DNA from: Prosthecobacter debontii
GTDB taxonomy: Bacteria > Verrucomicrobiota > Verrucomicrobiia > Verrucomicrobiales > Verrucomicrobiaceae
DNA: 43,137 bases
Direction: 5' to 3'
Assembly: GCA_945869675.1 (NCBI GenBank)
Contig: CAMBPS010000023.1
Span: forward strand, 1 to 43,137
Both the position numbers and the translations under genes were made by a program. The notes under the pieces were generated by a model. The model did not search any database. It saw nothing but the letters and a program-made list of their open reading frames with translations, and had not been told where the DNA came from. Position 1 is the stretch's first letter; every line of letters starts with the position of its first letter. Below, piece by piece: positions 1 through 8,400 of this stretch.

Positions 1-1
1 C

Positions 2-433
2 GAAGGCGTGGGTGATCACGGTTGTGAATACATGACCGGTGGCCGCGTGGTCGTTCTCGGCGTGACTGGCCGCAACTTTGCTGCAGGCATGAGTGGCGGT
101 GTCGCTTTTGTTCTCGACGAGAAGGGCGACTTCGCCACACGCTGCAACACCAGCATGGCCGACTTGGAAAAAGTCACCGAGCAGGCAGACATCGACGGTC
201 TCTATGAGCTGATCAAGAAACACGCAGACCTGACCAAGAGCCAGAAAGCCTTCAAGGTGCTCGCCCTTTGGGAAGAAATGCTGCCGAAATTCGTCAAAGT
301 GATGCCACGTGACTACGCCCGAGTCCTCAAAGCGCTCAAAAAAGCCAATGACGATGGACTCACAGGTGACGAAGCACTCAACGCTGCCTTTGAAGCCAAC
401 GCCAAAGACGTCGCACGAATCGGTGGGGGCTAG
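2..433 (+). CDS. gltB: Glutamate synthase large subunit, C-terminal end (partial)
   Basis: The gene enters from the left edge; the first complete codon is at base 2, and 143 residues are visible before the TAG stop. The glycine-rich stretch with [10 protein letters not shown] and VVVLG is characteristic of the C-terminal beta-helix (GXGXG) domain of the GOGAT alpha chain. It is followed by the usual helical tail. The enzyme transfers the amide of glutamine to 2-oxoglutarate to give two glutamates, in the cytoplasm. gltD follows 56 bp downstream on the same strand, the classical gltBD order. An internal GTG at base 8 would give a small ORF, but it is not a real start because the reading frame is open to the window edge. 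Confidence 0.95.
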   Translation, partial: EGVGDHGCEYMTGGRVVVLGVTGRNFAAGMSGGVAFVLDEKGDFATRCNTSMADLEKVTEQADIDGLYELIKKHADLTKSQKAFKVLALWEEMLPKFVKVMPRDYARVLKALKKANDDGLTGDEALNAAFEANAKDVARIGGG

Positions 434-489
434 AATCTCACGACCGATTGCTATAACCAACAGACATTACTTTTTCACACCGCTAGATC

Positions 490-1968
490 ATGGGAAAACC
501 AACAGGCTTCATCGAATTCGAACGCGAACTACCTTCTGACCGCGACCCGCTAGAGCGCGTCAAAGACTGGAAGGAAATCCATCTGCACCTGCCTGAGGAC
601 AGGCTTAAAAAGCAGGGCGCGCGTTGCATGGACTGTGGCATTCCTTTCTGCCATAGCGGATCTCTCATCAGCGGCATGGCCAGTGGTTGCCCGATCAATA
701 ACCTTATCCCTGAGTGGAATGATCTGATCTACCGCGGTCACTGGCGTGAAGCATTGGATCGCCTGCACAAGACCAATAACTTCCCCGAGTTCACCGGTCG
801 TGTCTGCCCCGCTCCCTGCGAAGGTTCCTGCGTGCTCGGCATCAACAATCCGCCTGTCACGATCAAGAACATCGAAGTCTCGATCATCGACAAAGGCTGG
901 GAAGAAGGCTGGGTCAAACCAGAACCTCCCCAAGCCCGCACCGGTAAAACCGTCGCCATCATCGGCTCAGGCCCTGCTGGACTCAGCGCTGCAGCTCAGC
1001 TGAATAAAGCCGGCCACCTCGTCACCGTCTTTGAACGCGCGGATCGTCCCGGCGGCCTGCTTATGTATGGCATTCCGAACATGAAGCTGGATAAAAACGA
1101 AGTCGTGCTCCGCCGCGTGAAGCTGCTCGAAGACGAAGGCGTCCTCTTCAAATGCAATGTCAACGTCGGCACCGACATCACTGCCGAGCAGCTCCGTAAA
1201 GACTTCGATGCCATCGTCGTCGCCACAGGTGCGACAAAAGCCCGTGATTTACCCATCCCTGGCCGCGAATTGAAAGGCATTCATGTCGCTATGGATCTGC
1301 TCACCGCTAATACCCGAGCTGTGCTTGATGGTAGCGTTACCAATATCACTGCTGATGGCAAGGACGTCGTCATTATCGGCGGTGGTGACACAGGCACCGA
1401 CTGCGTGGGTACCAGCCTACGTCATGGCTGCAAGAGCGTCACTCAGCTAGAGATCATGGCCAAGCCGCCTCTTGCTCGTGCTGCCAATAATCCTTGGCCA
1501 GAGTGGCCGAAGACCTACAAGATGGACTACGGTCAAGAAGAAGCTGCCGCCCGTTTTGGCGACGATCCGCGCGTCTATCTCACCACCGCCACCCATTTTG
1601 AAGGCGACGAAAACGGCAACGTCAAAGCCGTTCACGTCGTTAATGTCGAGTGGAAGAAGGATGACAAAGGCAACTTTGGTCCGCAAAAGATCCCAGGCAC
1701 CGAGAAAGTTCTTCCTGCGCAGCTTGTCCTGCTGGCCATGGGGTTCCTAGGTCCTGAGCAGCCATTGCTTGACGCCCTCAACGTCGAACGCGACCCGCGT
1801 TCGAACATCAAAGCCGAGCACGAGAAATACACCACCAGCCTGCCAGGCGTCTTTGCCGCCGGCGACTGCCGCCGTGGTCAATCCCTCGTCGTCTGGGCTT
1901 TCAACGAAGGCCGCGGTGCTGCCCGAGAGTGCGATCGTTTCTTGATGGGGCAAACCGACTTGCCATAA
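490..1968 (+). CDS. gltD: Glutamate synthase small subunit (GltD)
   Basis: A 492-residue protein of normal family length. The N-terminal third carries the iron-sulfur cysteines C46, C49, C54 and C67 ([10 protein letters not shown], then [10 protein letters not shown]) and a second cluster at C106, C110 and C114. An FAD-binding GSGPAG lies at 159-164 and an NADPH-binding [11 protein letters not shown] at 297-307. The C-terminal [15 protein letters not shown] is the usual FAD-contacting end. It passes electrons from NADPH to the large subunit GltB, encoded just upstream, so the two are almost certainly cotranscribed. No Shine-Dalgarno sequence is visible before the ATG. The TAA stop codon is the first three bases of the repeat at 1966-2219. 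Confidence 0.96.
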   Translation: MGKPTGFIEFERELPSDRDPLERVKDWKEIHLHLPEDRLKKQGARCMDCGIPFCHSGSLISGMASGCPINNLIPEWNDLIYRGHWREALDRLHKTNNFPEFTGRVCPAPCEGSCVLGINNPPVTIKNIEVSIIDKGWEEGWVKPEPPQARTGKTVAIIGSGPAGLSAAAQLNKAGHLVTVFERADRPGGLLMYGIPNMKLDKNEVVLRRVKLLEDEGVLFKCNVNVGTDITAEQLRKDFDAIVVATGATKARDLPIPGRELKGIHVAMDLLTANTRAVLDGSVTNITADGKDVVIIGGGDTGTDCVGTSLRHGCKSVTQLEIMAKPPLARAANNPWPEWPKTYKMDYGQEEAAARFGDDPRVYLTTATHFEGDENGNVKAVHVVNVEWKKDDKGNFGPQKIPGTEKVLPAQLVLLAMGFLGPEQPLLDALNVERDPRSNIKAEHEKYTTSLPGVFAAGDCRRGQSLVVWAFNEGRGAARECDRFLMGQTDLP

Positions 1969-2219
1969 ACCTCCCGACTAACTTGCTGTGCAGTTATGCG
2001 CTGTTTCGCACACCATGAGTGGTATGAGACTGTTCGTGATTCGAGTTTCTAACACAGGATTAACAGGAATGGGTTCTGACCTGTAAATCATGTCTTTCTG
2101 TTTTCCTGTAAATTTGAGTCTCCAGTTGTTTTGTTTTTGTCTCCGACTCATACGGTCAAAGTTACTCTTCGTTCCACATCCCACGCCCCGTGGATTGTCT
2201 GATAGATTCAGGAATGGCT
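1966..2219 (+). repeat. Dispersed repeat, copy 1 (254 bp)
   Basis: Bases 1966-2219 recur in direct orientation at 35061-35303. Both copies begin TAAACCTCCCGACTAACTTG and end with GGAATGGCT. By eye they differ by about eight substitutions and two indels (8 and 3 bases, both longer in this copy), so they are roughly 96% identical. The left edge coincides with the gltD stop codon. No terminal inverted repeat or target duplication is visible. Short internal palindromes exist, such as CCACG-CCC-CGTGG near the right end. An 85-codon minus-strand ORF fits inside this copy, but the indels disrupt its frame in the other, so it is probably noncoding. Family unknown to me. Confidence 0.9.
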
Positions 2220-2248
2220 GACCGCCGATTTGCATCCGTCATTGATTC

Positions 2249-2431
2249 CACAAGGCTTTTCGCCTCTCGGGCAGTGTCACCCAAGACACAGCCGCTTCGA
2301 GTCGAAGAAGCCTTGTGAAACCAAGCCCTGGCGCAACTCAACGACCTTCCATTCCCGGATCTAGGATAACCTCTGACAAGCTAATCCCTTGAACAGCAAA
2401 CCCCAAGATTCTTCCGAGTCTTGGGGTTTTT
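2249..2431 (+). ncRNA. Candidate structured small RNA between repeat and nuoA locus
   Basis: This stretch contains no convincing ORF but strong potential secondary structure. CACAAGGCTT (2249-2258) pairs perfectly with AAGCCTTGTG (2308-2317). The helix continues with TTCG/CGAA across one bulged base. Inside it sits GGC/GCC and a GTGTC-6 nt-GACAC hairpin (2274-2289). After an unstructured-looking 80 bases the segment closes with an intrinsic terminator at 2401-2431. The genes on the right run toward it on the minus strand, so this is neither a leader nor a riboswitch of a plus-strand gene. It could be a free sRNA or a processed gltD 3' UTR. I do not recognise 6S, tmRNA, SRP or RNase P signatures. 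Confidence 0.4.
2401..2431 (+). terminator. Rho-independent terminator
   Basis: CCCCAAGA (2401-2408) pairs with TCTTGGGG (2419-2426) around a 10-base loop, followed directly by five T residues. It fits termination of plus-strand transcription from gltBD or from the small RNA candidate before it. On the opposite strand the base run after the hairpin is not T-rich. Confidence 0.8.
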
Positions 2432-2463
2432 GTTGGCATCACCTGTTCCGACCTAGTTGCAGG

Positions 2464-2781
2464 TCATGAATACTTCACATCCTTTCGTGGCTCCATCTCA
2501 AAGGCAGTCGCTTCTTTTTCGGCGACATTCGGTTTAAGCACCTCTTCTCGGAACTTGATGTAATGCGGGTCATCCTGGCAGATCACCAGCTTGTCCATGC
2601 TTTCGACCTCAAGATAAACGAACCAAGCGAAAGGATCATTTGGATTCACTCGCTTTCCGGTTTTCACGGTCAAAACTTCAGGCACACGCAACAGCTGAAC
2701 GCGTGTCTGTGACATCATCTCCTCTAACTTCTCAAGCGTGACCTCAGATTTGAGTTTGAATAAACTGAGGTATGCAATCAT
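2464..2781 (-). CDS. Dabb-family (stress-responsive A/B barrel) protein
   Basis: About 105 residues. The opening MIAYLSLFKLK and the later FAWFVYLEVESMDKL, with a short helix, beta strand and acidic C-terminus, resemble the dimeric ferredoxin-like Dabb domain (PF07876). Members of that family are small, mostly of unknown function, and some are cyclases or stress proteins. I chose the ATG at 2781 because the domain starts there; an upstream ATG at 2796 would add five residues. The nuoA stop lies 10-25 bp upstream, so the gene is probably cotranscribed with nuoA. No specific substrate can be inferred. Confidence 0.7.
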   Translation of the reverse strand: MIAYLSLFKLKSEVTLEKLEEMMSQTRVQLLRVPEVLTVKTGKRVNPNDPFAWFVYLEVESMDKLVICQDDPHYIKFREEVLKPNVAEKEATAFEMEPRKDVKYS

Positions 2782-2806
2782 AGAACTGGCATGCAACCCG
2801 TGAGGT

Positions 2807-3181
2807 TTAGTTTTTCCAGTTCAGGACACCTTTGCGCCAAGCATAAAGAAAGGCCACGCCCAAGATGCTGATGAAACTAAACGCTGTGAGTAAAATACCT
2901 GCACCGTAGGCATGAAGATAATCCTTGTAGATCACGGCCCAGGGGTAGAGAAAAACAACCTCGATGTCAAACAGCACAAAGAGCATTGCCACGATGTAGA
3001 ATTTCACACTAAAACGCGGCTGACCTTCCTGGAGAGGGAGCATCCCGCACTCATAGGAGCTGTCTTTTATGGCGCTGCGTTTGGCAGCTTTTCCGAGGAG
3101 CACTGAAAGCAGTAGCGTGACGCCAGCAAAGCCGCTGGCAATGACGATCTGGAGCAGGACTGGAAGGTAGGTCTCTAGCAT
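2807..3181 (-). CDS. nuoA: NADH-quinone oxidoreductase subunit A
   Basis: Starting at the ATG at 3181 this gives 124 residues, the usual NuoA size. A GTG at 3250 would add 23 residues unlike the family. Three hydrophobic helices are visible (about 7-29, 62-83, 92-113). The loop after helix 1 has YECG, followed by the conserved RFSVKFY and the FDIEVVFLYPWA segment. NuoA is a membrane-arm subunit of respiratory complex I that helps form the quinone-site loop. No other nuo gene is nearby: a Dabb gene follows and an unknown gene precedes. This is unlike the usual nuoABCD order. Confidence 0.93.
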   Translation of the reverse strand: MLETYLPVLLQIVIASGFAGVTLLLSVLLGKAAKRSAIKDSSYECGMLPLQEGQPRFSVKFYIVAMLFVLFDIEVVFLYPWAVIYKDYLHAYGAGILLTAFSFISILGVAFLYAWRKGVLNWKN

Positions 3182-3285
3182 GGGAAGTGGGGGAGTGAGA
3201 ATCTTAGCCGAGTCAGGACGAGGCGTCAAGTAGGCCAATGATACTGCCACTGGAGATCATGCTCAGCGCAGCATAACTGAGCTAA

Positions 3286-3609
3286 TTAGCGGGCTGCAAC
3301 GGCAGCCGTTCGAGCGGCAATAGTTGCCTGATGCGCCGCACGCAGACCTTCCAGCCCACGATAGGTTTTACCAGCCTTGGCACAAAGACCACGGTTCACG
3401 AGACCTTGCAGTTTTTCATAAGAGCGCAGACGTAGCATTTCCTCTCCACCGCTAACCGCGTTTTTCACCTTTAGATTGGCATAAACCAGCTTGAAGAGCT
3501 CATTGAACTCGAGTGTATCCCCAGGAGATAAGACATTCACAAGTTCGTCTGTAACATGATCAGGAACGCGGCGAGTAAAACTAGTTTTGCGAGTCGGTGT
3601 CGTTGACAT
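3286..3609 (-). CDS. Small hypothetical protein, possibly winged-helix-like
   Basis: 107 residues; I do not recognise the family. The N-terminus is basic and Thr/Arg-rich. The middle is predicted helical, and residues about 65-90 (EKLQGLVNRGLCAKAGKTYRG) look like the recognition helix and wing of a winged-helix fold. The C-terminus is Ala/Arg-rich. No signal peptide or membrane segment is seen. It lies about 100 bp upstream of nuoA on the same strand and may share its transcript. A DNA-binding role is only a guess from the winged-helix-like pattern. Confidence 0.6.
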   Translation of the reverse strand: MSTTPTRKTSFTRRVPDHVTDELVNVLSPGDTLEFNELFKLVYANLKVKNAVSGGEEMLRLRSYEKLQGLVNRGLCAKAGKTYRGLEGLRAAHQATIAARTAAVAAR

Positions 3610-3724
3610 AGATTAAAGAGTATAACCGATTTAACCGAGTTGGCGAAGATTTTGTCACGCCGAGCATCACATTTTAGAGCGATCAATAGGCAGTCTATAA
3701 CCCCCAAGCTTGGGCAGTTTGCGG

Positions 3725-5032
3725 TTACTTTGATCCAAGCTTAAAAAGCTGCTTCTTTGTGCGAATGAAGATCGCTCCATCAGCCACGGCAGGCGCAGAG
3801 GTCATGGCATCTGGCAATTTATTTTCAGCCAGAATTTCAAACTTATCTCCAGCCTTAATGACTCTTGTGTCACCACGATCATTACTGAAGTAAAGCCTGT
3901 CAGCGGCTGCGATAGGAGACGGTAGATGCTGGCCTGAAAAGCGATCTTCCCACACGTCCGCACCGGTTTCAGGATTCATGCAGGTGACGATGCCACCGCG
4001 TGTGGTTTGGAAGAGCAACCCCTTCACCAAAACGGGACAGGACTCGCTGGCATTGCGCTTTTCACGGTCCCAAACGACATGACTTTCCGTGATGTCGCCG
4101 GACATTTTGTCGTCGATCTTGACACCCAAAGTATGGGCGCGCTCAGAGCCGGTATTGAGTATCAGAATCTGCTTATCAATCAGCGGACGAATGGCCGCAT
4201 TGAATCCGCCATGACGGATCGTCCAAAGTTCTTTGCCTGTAGTGGCATCGTAACCAAAAGCAGCTCGTGAACCGACAGAAACAAGCGTTTCTTTACCACC
4301 TAGATTCATGACACTCGGCGTATGGTATGCCTTGCGCATGTCTCCATCACGCGTTGGTTTGCCCTCTTTATCCAGATCTCCGTACTCGGTCGTGCGGTTG
4401 GTTTTCCAGAGGGTAGCTCCGGTCTTTTTATCAAGAGCTGTCACATACTGCTGGTCGATGCCGTCAAAGGTCAGAAACAGCATGTCGCCATGAACAATTG
4501 GAGATGAGCCCGGCCCGCGAAAATGTCGAGCATTGATGTCACGCCGCTGCCAGACTGTGCTTCCTGTCTGAGGATCAATCCGAGCTGTGCCATAAGTGCC
4601 GAAGTGAACGTAAAGGGCATCAGCTTCCAAGACGGGGGAAGGTGCTGCGTAGTTGTTCAGTGGATTGCCCAGGATCTCAGGATCAGCATTTTCAAACAGC
4701 AGGATGTGATGGACGATCTTCCCCGTTTGACGGTCGATGCCATAGACATACATCTTCTTGCCATCCACTGAGGCTGCCGTGAACCAGATCCGATCACCCC
4801 CGATTACCGGAGTGCTGTGCCCTTCGTCTTCCAGATCCGTTTTCCAGATGATGTTTTCGCCCGTCTCCGCATTCCATTTCAACGGTAAGCGTGCCGCTTC
4901 AGCTGCGGGAACGATGCCATCATAAGTCGGCCCATTTTTATCCGGCCAAAACAGCGGTGTCGTGGCTACTTGAGCACTCAGGAGAGAGCTGCTGCATAGG
5001 CCGAGAAAAGCGAGTCGTGAAAGAAATGACAT
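3725..5032 (-). CDS. Secreted PQQ-type beta-propeller protein
   Basis: 435 residues from the ATG at 5032, chosen because it is followed at once by a signal peptide (MSFLSRLAFLGL to LLSAQ). A further ATG at 5056 would place eight residues before it. The mature part holds recurring propeller blades of the PQQ/BamB type, with patterns such as DPQTGSTVWQRR, DKKTGATLWKT, DATTGKELWTI and NPETGADVWEDR. Such proteins are periplasmic or exported; many in this bacterial group lack the catalytic residues of quinoprotein dehydrogenases. A dehydrogenase activity is therefore not claimed. dtd lies about 60 bp upstream on the same strand and may share its transcript. Confidence 0.85.
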   Translation of the reverse strand: MSFLSRLAFLGLCSSSLLSAQVATTPLFWPDKNGPTYDGIVPAAEAARLPLKWNAETGENIIWKTDLEDEGHSTPVIGGDRIWFTAASVDGKKMYVYGIDRQTGKIVHHILLFENADPEILGNPLNNYAAPSPVLEADALYVHFGTYGTARIDPQTGSTVWQRRDINARHFRGPGSSPIVHGDMLFLTFDGIDQQYVTALDKKTGATLWKTNRTTEYGDLDKEGKPTRDGDMRKAYHTPSVMNLGGKETLVSVGSRAAFGYDATTGKELWTIRHGGFNAAIRPLIDKQILILNTGSERAHTLGVKIDDKMSGDITESHVVWDREKRNASESCPVLVKGLLFQTTRGGIVTCMNPETGADVWEDRFSGQHLPSPIAAADRLYFSNDRGDTRVIKAGDKFEILAENKLPDAMTSAPAVADGAIFIRTKKQLFKLGSK

Positions 5033-5095
5033 GTGGCTTCTAGTCACGGTGGCCAAGGGCTGCTTCTTTCGATTTGTTCTGCTTCAAGCGAAGTT

Positions 5096-5548
5096 CTATT
5101 CCCTTGCCTTGGTGTCCATCCAAATCGTGACGGGTCCATCATTAACCAGCGCCACCTGCATGTCAGCCCCGAAAGTTCCATGCATCACTGGTGCACCCAG
5201 TTCTGCTTCCAGCGCTCTCATGAAATGTTCATAAACCGGAATCGCCACCTCGGGTCGCGCTGCTTTCAAAAAACTCGGCCGATTCCCCTTCTTCGTGCTG
5301 GCATGGAGCGTGAATTGACTCACCAGCAGCACACTGCCGCCGACGTCTTTGACACTTAGGTTCATCTTCCCCTCGGCATCCCCAAAGATCCGCATCTGGC
5401 CGATCTTACCTGCCAGCCAATCCGCATCCTCCACCGTATCTTCGTGTTCTACACCCAGCAGCACCACCAGCCCATGAGAAATACTGCCAGTGATTTCACC
5501 TGCAATGGTGACGGAAGCGTTTTGGGAGCGTTGGATAAGGGCGCGCAT
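5096..5548 (-). CDS. dtd: D-aminoacyl-tRNA deacylase
   Basis: 150 residues, normal length for the DTD family. The two cross-subunit active-site motifs are present: SQFTLHA at 77-83 and NDGPVT at 136-141, which contains the Gly-cisPro pair. The N-terminus [13 protein letters not shown] is also typical. The enzyme removes D-amino acids, and glycine mischarged on tRNA-Ala, from tRNA in the cytoplasm. Its neighbour across the divergent intergenic region is glycyl-tRNA synthetase, so two translation-fidelity genes share a 114-bp promoter region. No Shine-Dalgarno sequence is visible before the ATG. Confidence 0.95.
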   Translation of the reverse strand: MRALIQRSQNASVTIAGEITGSISHGLVVLLGVEHEDTVEDADWLAGKIGQMRIFGDAEGKMNLSVKDVGGSVLLVSQFTLHASTKKGNRPSFLKAARPEVAIPVYEHFMRALEAELGAPVMHGTFGADMQVALVNDGPVTIWMDTKARE

Positions 5549-5662
5549 AGAACAAAAATGAGGACGAAAGGATGAAGGAGGAAATTTAGAAATCTAGCTT
5601 TCCCTTGCGAAAAGCCTGCACTGGCGCTCCTTACGCGCCGCTTTTTAACCCTACCTACCGCT

Positions 5663-7444
5663 ATGTCCACCGACGCCAAGAACAATACCGCCCTCATGGA
5701 GAAAATCGTCTCTCTCTGCAAGCGTCGCGGCTTCATCTTTCAAAGCAGTGAGATCTACGGTGGCTGCGGGGGCGTCTGGGACTACGGCCCGCTGGGCGCT
5801 GAGCTGAAGCGTAATTTGCGCACTGCTTGGTGGAATGCCATGACGCGTGATCGTGAAGACGTGCTGGGCCTGGATGCCAGCATCCTCATGAATCCCACCA
5901 TCTGGAAGGCCAGTGGTCATGTTGAGACCTTTGCCGATCTCATGCGTGAGTGTTCCCTGACGAATAAGCGTGTGCGTGCTGACCATGTCGATCCACAGGA
6001 CGGCGTGATCATGAACTACACCGGTGCTGAAGCGGCCACTGGCTGGAAGCTGGATCGCGTGATCTCCGTGCTCATGAAAAAGGGCGAGCACATCGAAAGC
6101 TTCCGCAAGCGTGTGCGCTTACTCATCGCCTCCAATGCCGGTGAAGCAGCAGGCAAGCCCGAAGAAATCGTCCTTCTTGGTGAAGCGAAAGCGGACGCTG
6201 TCGAAGGCAGCATCGATTACCATCCAGAGACAGGCGGTGCCCTGGGCCCAGCGCGTCCCTTCAATCTGATGCTCAAGACCTACCTCGGCCCCACCGCGAC
6301 TGAGGACGATGTCACTTACCTGCGCCCAGAGACAGCCCAGGCGATTTTTGCCCAGTTCAAGAACGTCTTTGATGCCAGCCGCGTGAAGGTTCCCTTTGGC
6401 ATTTGCCAGATCGGTAAGGCCTTCCGAAACGAAGTGACGCCGAAGAACTTCACTTTCCGCAGTCGTGAGTTCGAGCAAATGGAACTCGAGTTTTTCATCA
6501 AGCCTGATGAAGCGATTGAAATCATCAGTGGCGAAGTCGCCGCTTGGTCAGAAGGCGCGGATCTGAGTGAACCGCAGGCCAACTGGGGCTGGGATCTCTG
6601 GCACCGCTACTGGGTGGATCAGCGCACCAAGTTCTATGAAGGGATTGGCCTCGGTGGCGTCCTGGAATACTATTGGCAGACGCCTGAAGATCTGGCGCAC
6701 TATGCCCGCGCTTGTGTGGACATCCTCTGCCATTTCCCCTTTGGCACCGAAGAGCTTGAAGGCATCGCCGCGCGTGGCTCATTTGATTTGACCGCTCATC
6801 AAAACGCTAGCGGTAAGAGTCAGGAAGTCTTCGACGAAGAGCTGAAGGTCGCCGCAGCCAAGCTCAGCGACGAACAAAAAGAAGCCATGATCCAAAAGCG
6901 CCTGGCTGCCGAGCAATCGAAGGTCAAAGGTGCCCCGATGCCGGAGGCCGATGTGCGTGCCTGGTTTGAGCGTCTCTTCAAAGGCAACTACGTTCCCCAC
7001 GTGATCGAGCCCAGCGCCGGCCTCGACCGCATGGCGTTGGCGATCATTGCCAATGCCTATGAGGAAACCGAAAAGACCGATGAAAAGGGCAAGAAAGAGG
7101 TCATCACCGTGCTGAAACTGCATCCGCGAGTGGCTCCGATCAAAGTCGGCGTCTTTCCCCTGCTGAAGAACAAACCCGAACTCGTCGCCAAAGCGCGTGA
7201 GGTCTACGCTCTCCTGAAGCGTCACATGAACGTCTTCTATGATGAAACCGCCAGCATTGGTCGCCGCTATGCCCGTCAGGACGAAGTCGGCACGCCTTAT
7301 GGCATCACCATCGACTTTGACACCCTCGGCGAAAAAGGCCCCGAACTCCTAGACACCGTCACCCTCCGTCACCGCGATGGCGGCGAGCAAGAACGCGTGA
7401 AGATCAGCGACCTGCTCGGGAAGTTGTTGGCTGAGGTTAGCTGA
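5663..7444 (+). CDS. glyQS: Glycyl-tRNA synthetase, dimeric type
   Basis: 593 residues, single-chain alpha2-type enzyme. The N-terminal FIFQSSEIYGGCGGVWDYGPLG is class II motif 1 context. Motif 2 is FRNEVTPKNFTFRSREFEQ. Motif 3 contains EPSAGLDRM. The C-terminal anticodon-binding domain starts at the segment with HPRVAPIKVGVFPL. An insertion of about 100 residues separates the N-terminal part from the catalytic core, as in other bacterial dimeric enzymes. It charges tRNA-Gly in the cytoplasm. The gene stands alone, divergent from dtd. The bases before the ATG (CCTACCTACCGCT) lack any Shine-Dalgarno sequence. Confidence 0.96.
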   Translation: MSTDAKNNTALMEKIVSLCKRRGFIFQSSEIYGGCGGVWDYGPLGAELKRNLRTAWWNAMTRDREDVLGLDASILMNPTIWKASGHVETFADLMRECSLTNKRVRADHVDPQDGVIMNYTGAEAATGWKLDRVISVLMKKGEHIESFRKRVRLLIASNAGEAAGKPEEIVLLGEAKADAVEGSIDYHPETGGALGPARPFNLMLKTYLGPTATEDDVTYLRPETAQAIFAQFKNVFDASRVKVPFGICQIGKAFRNEVTPKNFTFRSREFEQMELEFFIKPDEAIEIISGEVAAWSEGADLSEPQANWGWDLWHRYWVDQRTKFYEGIGLGGVLEYYWQTPEDLAHYARACVDILCHFPFGTEELEGIAARGSFDLTAHQNASGKSQEVFDEELKVAAAKLSDEQKEAMIQKRLAAEQSKVKGAPMPEADVRAWFERLFKGNYVPHVIEPSAGLDRMALAIIANAYEETEKTDEKGKKEVITVLKLHPRVAPIKVGVFPLLKNKPELVAKAREVYALLKRHMNVFYDETASIGRRYARQDEVGTPYGITIDFDTLGEKGPELLDTVTLRHRDGGEQERVKISDLLGKLLAEVS

Positions 7445-7455
7445 AGAGGAGGCAC

Positions 7456-7489
7456 AAAAAAGGCCCGCCGGACTAACGTCCGGCGGGCC
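7456..7489 (-). terminator. Terminator between converging genes
   Basis: GGCCCGCCGGAC (7462-7473) and GTCCGGCGGGCC (7478-7489) form a perfect 12-bp GC-rich stem around TAAC. Six A residues at 7456-7461 give a T6 tail on the minus strand, so it best serves the minus-strand TIM-barrel gene. It lies between two converging genes and may also slow plus-strand transcription after glyQS. Confidence 0.88.
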
Positions 7490-7512
7490 TTGGGATTGAA
7501 AAAAGAGGCTGC

Positions 7513-8367
7513 TTATTTGGCTGGCTTCCAGGCTTTCACGAAGTCCATGCACTGGGTGATCTCTGGCACGCTGGTTTCCCAGTTGTGCTCGTACTCACAA
7601 TGCAGTGGGCCGGGATAGCCTTGGGCGTGGTATTCAGCAAGGATATCGGCGATGCCGCTCTTGCCTTGACCAAAGGGCAGGTCGTGAGCTTTCACATTGC
7701 CGAACTCGTTGAGGTCTTTCATGTGGCTGTCAAAGATGCGTCCTTTGAGGATCTTGATGCAATCGACTGGATTCAATCCACTGCGGACCCAGTGACCGAC
7801 ATCAGCGCAGGAACCTAGACGTGGGTCACGATCTTTGACGAGACTGAGCACATAATTGGGGTCCCAGAAGAGGTAACCGCGATCGAGGGGCTTTTTCGGA
7901 TGGTTATGGATGGCCATCTTGATATCGAACTCTTTGACCAAAGCTTCGATGCCGTCCATGCCAGCCACGTCTGGCTCAGAGATGACGATGCCGATGCCCA
8001 TGGTTTGGCAGAACTCAAAGACTTTGCGATCACCCGCAGCGTCTTTGCCGAGCTTGATGACACCGTAACCAACAGCGGTCAGGCCTTTTTCAGCCAGTTT
8101 GGCCTTCACGGCCGCGATCATTTCAGCGGAGGCGTTGTGATCCCATTTTGCCTCAGGTTTTTCGGCTGAGAATTTTTGACCGGGATAGAACTCGATGGTT
8201 TTTCCACCTGCGGCGGCGGTTTTTTCAATGGCTTCAAACACCGTGTAAAGACGGAAGCTGTAGGCCTGACAACCTGCAAAGAACTCGCCGACTTTGGCGG
8301 TGTCTGGAATAGGAGCCGCGAAGGTCGTCGCGGCGAGGAGTGAGAGGAGGAGAAGGGTTTTCTTCAT
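7513..8367 (-). CDS. Secreted sugar phosphate isomerase/epimerase-like TIM barrel
   Basis: 284 residues with a clear signal peptide (MKKTLLLLSLLAATTFAAP). The rest fits the xylose isomerase-like TIM barrel family (AP endonuclease 2 type). The expected metal-binding strand ends are visible: MAIHNHPKKP, CADVGHW, IFDSHMKDL and HCEYEHNW. Such exported members are numerous in Verrucomicrobiota and Planctomycetota, and are thought to act on sugars or inositol-like compounds in the periplasm. The exact substrate cannot be read from sequence. It is a single gene ending at the strong terminator at 7456-7489. Confidence 0.85.
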   Translation of the reverse strand: MKKTLLLLSLLAATTFAAPIPDTAKVGEFFAGCQAYSFRLYTVFEAIEKTAAAGGKTIEFYPGQKFSAEKPEAKWDHNASAEMIAAVKAKLAEKGLTAVGYGVIKLGKDAAGDRKVFEFCQTMGIGIVISEPDVAGMDGIEALVKEFDIKMAIHNHPKKPLDRGYLFWDPNYVLSLVKDRDPRLGSCADVGHWVRSGLNPVDCIKILKGRIFDSHMKDLNEFGNVKAHDLPFGQGKSGIADILAEYHAQGYPGPLHCEYEHNWETSVPEITQCMDFVKAWKPAK

Positions 8368-8400
8368 GGATAAAGTTGAACGAGGAAGCCTATGGAATCC

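Noticed and set aside
1978..2235. 85-codon minus-strand ORF in repeat copy 1
   Set aside because: The 8-bp and 3-bp indels in copy 2 shift the frame, and there is no motif. I treat the repeat as noncoding.
2249..2431. Riboswitch reading for the RNA candidate
   Set aside because: The plus-strand hairpin has no downstream plus-strand gene, since the next genes run on the minus strand toward it, so it cannot act as a leader riboswitch. I recognise no known aptamer core.
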